60,698 nucleotides of DNA from SBAX01 sp964646605 (GTDB taxonomy: Bacteria; Planctomycetota; Phycisphaerae; UBA1845), in contig CAZYEX010000102.1 of assembly GCA_964646605.1 (NCBI GenBank), forward strand, positions 1-60,698, in the 5' to 3' direction. The translations under genes and the position numbers were made by a program. The notes below the pieces were generated by a model. That model saw only the letters and a program-made list of their open reading frames with translations, had not been told where the DNA came from and did not search any database. Shown here piece by piece: positions 55,927-60,698 of this stretch. Each line of letters begins with the position of its first letter. The first letter of the stretch is position 1.

Positions 55927-57087
55927 ATGAACACGGCGCCAGTTCGGGCACTTTATGGCAACCCACCGGGCGCGGTCAACTTGTGCGGCAGCCGGTCGGG
56001 ATGCCTGACCGCCCGATGGGTGGTGACCTTGGGCTTTGGATTTATGCTTGGGAACGCCGGATGCGCGACCTCCCGGCCGCTGCCCGAAAAGCCCTACCTG
56101 CTCGCGGTGCGCTATGACGCCGAGCCCCGCTGGTTGGCGGTCCCCGAGGACGATCGCGCCGCCGTGTTGCAGCGTGATCTTCGCGCCGTCGCCGAGTGGG
56201 GTTTCAATGCCGTAGCCGTTCGCCACGTCGAGGTAGGAGATGAACGCATGGTGCTCGACACGGCTCAGGAGGCCGGACTCCGCGCCGTGATCGCGTCGCG
56301 GAGCTTGGAACATTTTGTGGTTACCGGCGTGCCCTCGATGAGCACGGATTTCGTCGAGCGGGCGACGCGCGGAATCACCGCCCATCCGGCTTTCTACGCC
56401 GTCGGTCTGGACGAACCGCGCGGCGCGGCGGCGGGCCGCCGGCTCGACGACGTTCGGAGTCGCTTGCGGGACGGCGGCATCGACGTCCTTGTGGTGGGGG
56501 CGGGCGACAGGAGAAGCGACGATCGCCAATGCCTGGCCATCGTGGATGTTGCTTGTCTATGGAACGGTCCGCCCGGCGACGCCAAGAGGAGAATGCTCCA
56601 ACAATTCCACGACCAACTCGAGTCCGGGCGCTGCGGCGGATTGATCGTGGATCGGTTCTTCCGACTGCCCGGCGATCCACCGGGATTGGAAAGGCCCGAT
56701 TCGCCGCTGGTCCCGGCCCAACGAAGCGCGTTGGCGGAGTTGTTGGCCCGAGCCCAGAACTGGGGCCCGCGACTGCGCGGTTTAGCCCCGTCGCCCGGGG
56801 TTGTTTCGGCGGACGGCGGCGATGACCTCGCCGCCACCCTTTTCGGTGACAATCCGGTCCGCTACGCATTGGTGCGCAACGGCTCCGCCGATCGCTTCCT
56901 CCGCACGGAGTTTCCTCTTCGGCCTCCCAAGAACGAGAACGGGTGGGGTCGGGCCGTGGAGGTGCCGCCGTCCGGTGCTGTTCCCGCGGGGCGAGTGATC
57001 CTCGCCAAGAACGGGCAGCTTACTCTGCCCGTCGAACTCGCCCCCGGCGACGCGGTTCTCTACGAGGTCTTCCGAGGAATCCGATAA
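55927..57087 (+). CDS. Lipoprotein with glycosidase-like TIM-barrel character
   Basis: About 386 residues from the ATG at 55927; TTG at 55981 and GTG at 56023 are also possible, and none has a strong ribosome binding site. The lipobox-like LGNAGC follows a hydrophobic stretch. The pattern WGFNAVAVRHVEVGDERMVLD, AGLRAVIASRSLEH, then HPAFYAVGLDEPR (~155-168) resembles the barrel of glycoside hydrolases of the GH42 type, with the Glu as a possible acid/base. A beta-sandwich C-terminus ends LPVELAPGDAVLYEVFRGIR. Sugar hydrolysis is an inference. Confidence 0.6.
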   Translation: MNTAPVRALYGNPPGAVNLCGSRSGCLTARWVVTLGFGFMLGNAGCATSRPLPEKPYLLAVRYDAEPRWLAVPEDDRAAVLQRDLRAVAEWGFNAVAVRHVEVGDERMVLDTAQEAGLRAVIASRSLEHFVVTGVPSMSTDFVERATRGITAHPAFYAVGLDEPRGAAAGRRLDDVRSRLRDGGIDVLVVGAGDRRSDDRQCLAIVDVACLWNGPPGDAKRRMLQQFHDQLESGRCGGLIVDRFFRLPGDPPGLERPDSPLVPAQRSALAELLARAQNWGPRLRGLAPSPGVVSADGGDDLAATLFGDNPVRYALVRNGSADRFLRTEFPLRPPKNENGWGRAVEVPPSGAVPAGRVILAKNGQLTLPVELAPGDAVLYEVFRGIR

Positions 57088-57207
57088 GGGGAGGACCCGG
57101 TACCGTCGCCCCTCGTGGGCGGCGCGGACTTCCGGACGGCAGGATTCCGGTCTACTATTCCAACGAACTCGACCGTCCGATAGGAAAAGGGAATCGAGGA
57201 GATGACC

Positions 57208-58260
57208 ATGAGCGCAATCACGGATTTGTTGGGGTCCCAGGGCGAGTCCTTGCTCACCTACAAGTGCAAGGGAATCGACAAGTCGTTGTTGATCCTTCCC
57301 GGCCCGGACTTTGTCGATCGGGTGGTAGCCATGACCGATCGTTCGGTCGGCGTCCTTCGCAACCTGCAATCGATCCTCGGCCACGGGCGGCTCGGCGGCA
57401 CCGGCTATCTTTCGATTCTCCCCGTCGATCAGGGCATCGAGCACAGCGCCGGGGCGTCGTTCGCGCCCAACCCGATCTACTTCGACCCCGAGAACGTCGT
57501 CAAGCTGGCCATCGAAGGCGAGTGCAACGCCGTGGCATCGACCCTCGGCGTGCTCGGCGCCGTGGCGCGAAAGTACGCCCACAAGATTCCCTTCATCCTC
57601 AAATTGAATCACAACGAGTTGCTGACCTATCCCAACAAGTACGATCAGATCATGTTCGGCAACGTGCGACAGGCCTCGGACATGGGCGCCGCGGCGGTTG
57701 GGGCGACGATCTACTTCGGCTCCGACGAATCGGCCCGGCAGATTCAGGAGGTGAGCGACGCCTTCTACGCCGCGCATCAGCTCGGCATGGCCACGATCTT
57801 GTGGTGCTATTTGCGGAACAGCGGGTTTAAGAAGGACGGCGTCGATTTTCACACCGCCGCGGACCTGACCAGTCAGGCGAATCACTTGGGCGTCACCATC
57901 CAAGCCGACATCATCAAACAGAAACAAGCGACCAACAACGCCGGATTCACGGCCATCAACTTCTCCAAGACCAGCAAACTGGTCTACGAAAAGTTGACCT
58001 CGGATCACCCCATCGAACTCACCCGTTATCAGGTGGTCGGCTGCTACATGGGCCGGTCGGGACTCATCAATTCCGGCGGTGAATCCTCCGGGGCCAACGA
58101 CTTCGCCGACGCCGCCAAGACCGCGGTCATCAACAAACGCGCCGGCGGCATGGGCCTCATCTCCGGAAGAAAAGCCTTCCAACGTCCCCTGGCCGAAGGC
58201 GTCAAGCTCCTCAATATCATTCAGGACGTGTACGCGGATAAGACCATCACCGTGGCGTAG
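57208..58260 (+). CDS. fbaB: Class I fructose-bisphosphate aldolase (FbaB/DhnA type)
   Basis: 350 residues from the ATG at 57208, preferred over the ATG six bases earlier because GAGGAG then lies at a proper six bases. The enzyme splits fructose 1,6-bisphosphate to glyceraldehyde 3-phosphate and dihydroxyacetone phosphate through a Schiff-base lysine. The FbaB signature segments are PVDQGIEHSAGASF, the LKLNHNELLTYP lysine region and VGATIYFGSDES; the C-terminus SGGESSGANDFADAA binds phosphate. The length fits the family (~340-350). It acts in glycolysis/gluconeogenesis in the cytoplasm. Confidence 0.93.
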   Translation: MSAITDLLGSQGESLLTYKCKGIDKSLLILPGPDFVDRVVAMTDRSVGVLRNLQSILGHGRLGGTGYLSILPVDQGIEHSAGASFAPNPIYFDPENVVKLAIEGECNAVASTLGVLGAVARKYAHKIPFILKLNHNELLTYPNKYDQIMFGNVRQASDMGAAAVGATIYFGSDESARQIQEVSDAFYAAHQLGMATILWCYLRNSGFKKDGVDFHTAADLTSQANHLGVTIQADIIKQKQATNNAGFTAINFSKTSKLVYEKLTSDHPIELTRYQVVGCYMGRSGLINSGGESSGANDFADAAKTAVINKRAGGMGLISGRKAFQRPLAEGVKLLNIIQDVYADKTITVA

Positions 58261-58262
58261 AA

Positions 58263-58326
58263 TCAGAGCCGCGGCCGTGGGGGAGCGGTTTTCGAAAAGG
58301 CCCTAGGCTGGCACGTCCGCGGCGGG
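58263..58326 (+). repeat. REP-like unit after the aldolase gene
   Basis: Three bases after the aldolase stop codon: CAGAGCCGCGGCCGTGGGGG then GGCTGGCACGTCCGCGGCGGG 20-odd bases later. It matches the unit at 50979-51044 in both parts and in distance from the stop codon. Confidence 0.6.
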
Positions 58327-58339
58327 TAGAATCACAGGC

Positions 58340-58534
58340 ATGACCGTTCGAGAAAAGCTCATTCAGGAACTCACGACACTACCCGACGCTCTCGTGGTTG
58401 AGCTTCTTGAACACGCCTGCGCCCTGCGTGGAAAGAACGGGCGGGGCTCCTGTGAAACCGCCATCGCCAGCGAGCCGGCCCTCGCCCGCGACTGGCTTCG
58501 ACCCGAGGAAGACGAAGCGTGGAAGGATCTGTAA
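58340..58534 (+). CDS. Putative antitoxin (DUF2281-like)
   Basis: 64 residues. MTVREKLIQELTTLPDALVVELLEHACAL is the helical N-terminus of small antitoxins such as DUF2281 proteins, and the C-terminus DWLRPEEDEAWKDL is the typical toxin-binding tail. It overlaps the following toxin-like frame by 16 bp, the usual antitoxin-toxin order. By family knowledge it would neutralise the toxin. The ribosome binding site is weak. Confidence 0.7.
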   Translation: MTVREKLIQELTTLPDALVVELLEHACALRGKNGRGSCETAIASEPALARDWLRPEEDEAWKDL

Positions 58535-58665
58535 AAGGCGATGTGGTCGTCGTTCCGTTTCCATTCCCCGATTTATCTGCGGTCAAGCGACGTCCAGCGC
58601 CGGTCATCGCCGCACTTCCCGGCGACGACTTGATCCTCTGTCAGATCACGAGCTACCTCTGTTGA
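58519..58665 (+). pseudogene. Truncated PemK/MazF-family toxin
   Basis: 48 codons from the GTG at 58519 (GAGGA nine bases upstream). VKGDVVVVPFPFPDLSAVKRRP and DDLILCQITS are the first half of a PemK/MazF endoribonuclease, normally ~110 residues. After QITS the reading frame ends in SYLC and a stop. Further along, LIPVYDKKVSDAYVQKIKWL in another frame (up to 58736) may be a remnant of this or another protein. It is probably inactive. Confidence 0.7.
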
Positions 58666-58692
58666 TCCCCGTGTACGACAAGAAAGTGAGCG

Positions 58693-59124
58693 ATGCCTAC
58701 GTCCAAAAAATCAAATGGCTCCTCGGTAAGAAGTAAACGGGTGGATGGACCGTTTGACCCGGGTGTCTTGCGCCGAGCGCGGGCGATCGTCGGGGACTAT
58801 CGGATCATTCTCGAACCCGACGAGAAGTTGGGCTACATCGGCTCGTCGATCGAGTTGCCCACGGTGTTCGCCGACGGAAAGTCGCCGGACGCCTGCGTGA
58901 AGGCGACGCGCGAGGCGCTGGCCGTGGCTGTGGCGACGATGCTCGAAACGGGCAAAAGGCCGCCGGTGTCGCGGAGTCAGCGGACCCAACAAGTCAACGT
59001 GCGCCTCACGCCGGATGAAAGGCTGGCCCTCGAAGAGGCTGCCGGCGGGCTGGGATTCAAGGGCGTCTCCGACTTTGTCCGCGCCGCGGCGCTCGATCGA
59101 ACGCATCTACGGCCCACCGGTTAG
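58693..59124 (+). CDS. HicB-like antitoxin
   Basis: 143 residues, start uncertain; there is only a weak ribosome binding site before the ATG at 58693. YIGSSIELPTVFADGKSPDACVKATREALAVAVATMLETG is the HicB fold, and QQVNVRLTPDERLALEEAAGGLGFKGVSDFVRAAA is a ribbon-helix-helix-like DNA-binding part. HicB antitoxins silence a HicA mRNA-cleaving toxin and repress their own operon. No hicA is visible beside it, so this is probably an orphan antitoxin or a gene moved to a new role. Confidence 0.75.
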   Translation: MPTSKKSNGSSVRSKRVDGPFDPGVLRRARAIVGDYRIILEPDEKLGYIGSSIELPTVFADGKSPDACVKATREALAVAVATMLETGKRPPVSRSQRTQQVNVRLTPDERLALEEAAGGLGFKGVSDFVRAAALDRTHLRPTG

Positions 59125-59222
59125 ACGCCCACGATTGGACCGCTCCCGCCACGTCGCTTGTCTGCCTTGAAAGCGCCGCCGGCGCGAACCGCCGCATTTC
59201 CCGTGCCGCGGGGCCGTGTCGT

Positions 59223-59250
59223 TTGCACGTCGCTCCCTCCGGGCTATAAT
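59223..59250 (+). promoter_or_regulatory. Promoter of cdaA
   Basis: TTGCAC (59223-59228), a 16-base spacer and TATAAT (59245-59250), a perfect -10 box and a 4 of 6 -35 box. Transcription would begin near 59257, 26 bases upstream of the cdaA start codon. Confidence 0.65.
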
Positions 59251-59282
59251 GCGCGCGGACGAATGCAAACGGACGATCCTTC

Positions 59283-60170
59283 ATGCTCACGGGCAACCTG
59301 ATCGCGGCCGGCGACGTGTTGGGCGGGATGCGCGTTTTTCTTGAGCGCGTGTTCGACCGGCCTTGGGTGGCGCTGGTCGAGCTGCTGCTCATCGGGGTCG
59401 TCGTGTACTCGGCCCTGCGGGCGTTGCAGGGCACGCGCGGGGCGCGGTTGGTGCGGGCCGTGCTCATCATTCTCGCCGTCAGTTTCGCCGTCGTGCGCCT
59501 GATCGCCGAGCGTTTCGAGCTCGACCGCATTAACGCTTTGTATCCCTATTTTATTCTCGCCGTCTTTCTGGTTTCGCTGGTGGCCTTCCAAAGCGAGTTG
59601 CGGCGTTTGCTCCTGAAAGTCGGCGAGGGGGCGTGGATGCAGCGCTGGATTCAGACGCCCGAGGAAGTGATCGAGCCGTTGGTCACGGCCGTCGATCGCA
59701 TGTCCCGAAAGAAAATCGGGGCTCTGATCGCCCTCGAACGCAGCGCAGAGTCCAGCGCCATCGTCGAATCCGGCGTGCCCCTGGACGCCGCCGTGACTGC
59801 CGAACTGTTAGAGACGATCTTCTGGCCGGGAAGCGCCTTGCACGATCTGGGCGTGCTCATCAGCCGCGGGCGAATCCGCGCCGCGGGCTGCCAATTCCCT
59901 TTGATCGAATCGGCCGACGTTGATCGATCGCTGGGCAGCCGCCATCGGGCCGCGATCGGCATGAGCCAGGAGGCCGACGCCGTCGTCGTCGTGGTCAGCG
60001 AGGAGACGGGCACCGTCTCAGTAGCCACGCACGGCCGTCTGCAACGCGGACTCACTGCGGAGTCGCTGCAAGAGATCCTCATGCGCGAACTCGGACTCTC
60101 CGCGCCAAACGCCAAGTCCCGTTGGAGAGGCGTACGCTCGGTCACGGCTCCCTGGAGAAGGCGACAGTGA
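59283..60170 (+). CDS. cdaA: Membrane diadenylate cyclase CdaA
   Basis: 295 residues; the usual length is ~275. It makes c-di-AMP from two ATP. Three hydrophobic helices (~20-105) precede the DAC (DisA_N) domain (~120-275). The conserved RHR motif is SRHRAAIGMSQEAD (~219-232). The DGA motif is altered: LHDLGVLI (~184-191) where CdaA normally has LHDGAV-I. VVVVSEETGTVSVA fits the family. The gene sits four bases overlapping cdaR and has a near-consensus promoter. Whether the motif change affects activity is an open question; it may be normal for the lineage. Confidence 0.9.
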   Translation: MLTGNLIAAGDVLGGMRVFLERVFDRPWVALVELLLIGVVVYSALRALQGTRGARLVRAVLIILAVSFAVVRLIAERFELDRINALYPYFILAVFLVSLVAFQSELRRLLLKVGEGAWMQRWIQTPEEVIEPLVTAVDRMSRKKIGALIALERSAESSAIVESGVPLDAAVTAELLETIFWPGSALHDLGVLISRGRIRAAGCQFPLIESADVDRSLGSRHRAAIGMSQEADAVVVVVSEETGTVSVATHGRLQRGLTAESLQEILMRELGLSAPNAKSRWRGVRSVTAPWRRRQ

Positions 60171-60698
60171 TCGAGCAGGCGCGATTACTCTTGCTGACCG
60201 CCGTCCTGTCGGTCTTGATATGGGTGGCCGCCGATAGCCTGGTCACGGAGGTCGGGGCGATCGGTGTGTCGTTCAAGGTCGTGCCGCCCAGCAACACGCT
60301 GGTGCAAATCAACTCGCCCGTGGACCGTTTCGAGGTGCAGGTGTCCGGTCCGCGGCGCACCGTCGAGGCCGTCCAGGCTCACGGAACCTACACCGTTCGC
60401 CTCACCCTGGAGGACCGTCCCATCGGCGAAAGCGCCATCCCCCTCGATCGACACCGTCTCAAACGCGAAATGGCCGAGCAGTGGAGCGATTTTCGTAAGC
60501 TCAGCGTCGTTGATATCCAGCCCGCAAGCCTGCCGGTGTTCGTCGATCATCTCGTCAACATGGACGTCGAGATCGTCGCCAAGCGCCTCACCATGTCCTA
60601 CGAGGTCGAACCGCAACTGCAGCGCTCCACGGCGTCCCTGCGCCTCCGCGAGAGCACCCTGCAAACGCTGCCTCCGGGGCAACCGTTGCAAATTGAGA
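60167..60698 (+). CDS. cdaR: YbbR-domain protein CdaR, cut by window end
   Basis: The first 177 residues of a longer protein. The GTG at 60167 overlaps the cdaA TGA (GTGA). A membrane anchor (LLLLTAVLSVLIWVAADSLV) is followed by extracytoplasmic YbbR domains (VSFKVVPPSNTLVQINSPVD, then FEVQVSGPRRTVEAVQ). CdaR binds and modulates CdaA in Firmicutes. Its end is outside the window. Confidence 0.87.
   Translation, partial: MIEQARLLLLTAVLSVLIWVAADSLVTEVGAIGVSFKVVPPSNTLVQINSPVDRFEVQVSGPRRTVEAVQAHGTYTVRLTLEDRPIGESAIPLDRHRLKREMAEQWSDFRKLSVVDIQPASLPVFVDHLVNMDVEIVAKRLTMSYEVEPQLQRSTASLRLRESTLQTLPPGQPLQIE

Overview
The window looks like chromosomal DNA of a GC-rich planctomycete, probably of the Phycisphaerae type. 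This rests on family knowledge, not a database search. The signs are very large secreted proteins ending in dockerin-like Asp/Asn-rich calcium loops, 'DCNxNxVPDxC'-type repeats, PEP-CTERM and IPTL-CTERM sorting tails, an ECF sigma factor beside a Ser/Thr kinase carrying WD40 repeats, and a second kinase with TPR repeats. Housekeeping genes (tilS, rpmI-rplT, class I aldolase, cdaA-cdaR) show it is a bacterial chromosome.

Layout. (1) 1-1425 has no convincing gene but carries a short element containing the 5' half of a tRNA-Gly. (2) 1426-22151, minus strand, is five huge exported proteins: a tyrosinase/VWA fusion, a tri-haem cytochrome multidomain protein, a beta-sandwich dockerin protein, an M4 (thermolysin-like) metalloprotease and an S8 subtilisin-like protease. 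They share modules: the cytochrome and M4 proteins have the same N-terminal domain and the same upstream DNA, and the subtilisin and the beta-sandwich protein share a ~120-residue domain, twice in each. (3) 22454-26720, plus strand, is a divergent ECF sigma factor and WD40 kinase that could control the block. (4) 26721-27736 holds a second copy of the tRNA-Gly-half element in the same orientation, so the two copies bracket ~26 kb. (5) 27737-31675 has a HAD hydrolase, a small protein and a TPR kinase with a palindromic repeat inserted in frame. (6) 31798-44426 is a second group of surface or exported proteins: a PEP-CTERM protein, a 1825-residue Cys-rich repeat protein with an IPTL-CTERM tail, and two plus-strand dockerin proteins, one with VWA and a cohesin-like domain. 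(7) 44645-51715 is housekeeping and envelope: tilS, a PMT/ArnT-like membrane glycosyltransferase, an AsmA-like protein, rplT and rpmI. (8) 51931-54594 is a restriction-modification locus in which an apparently intact endonuclease/methyltransferase pair sits between fragments of other methyltransferase genes. (9) 54646-60698 has small lipoproteins, an aldolase, toxin-antitoxin remnants and the c-di-AMP genes cdaA-cdaR, the last cut by the window end.

How the parts may work together (inference): the 1.4-26.7 kb block reads as a signal-controlled extracellular kit of proteases and redox proteins, with the sigma factor and kinase as regulators. REP-like palindromes lie directly after several stop codons in 50.9-58.3 kb, and a related palindrome is embedded in the TPR kinase. 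The least explained features are the two tRNA-Gly-half elements, the exchange of N-terminal modules between secreted enzymes, and the higher-order repeat in the Cys-rich protein.
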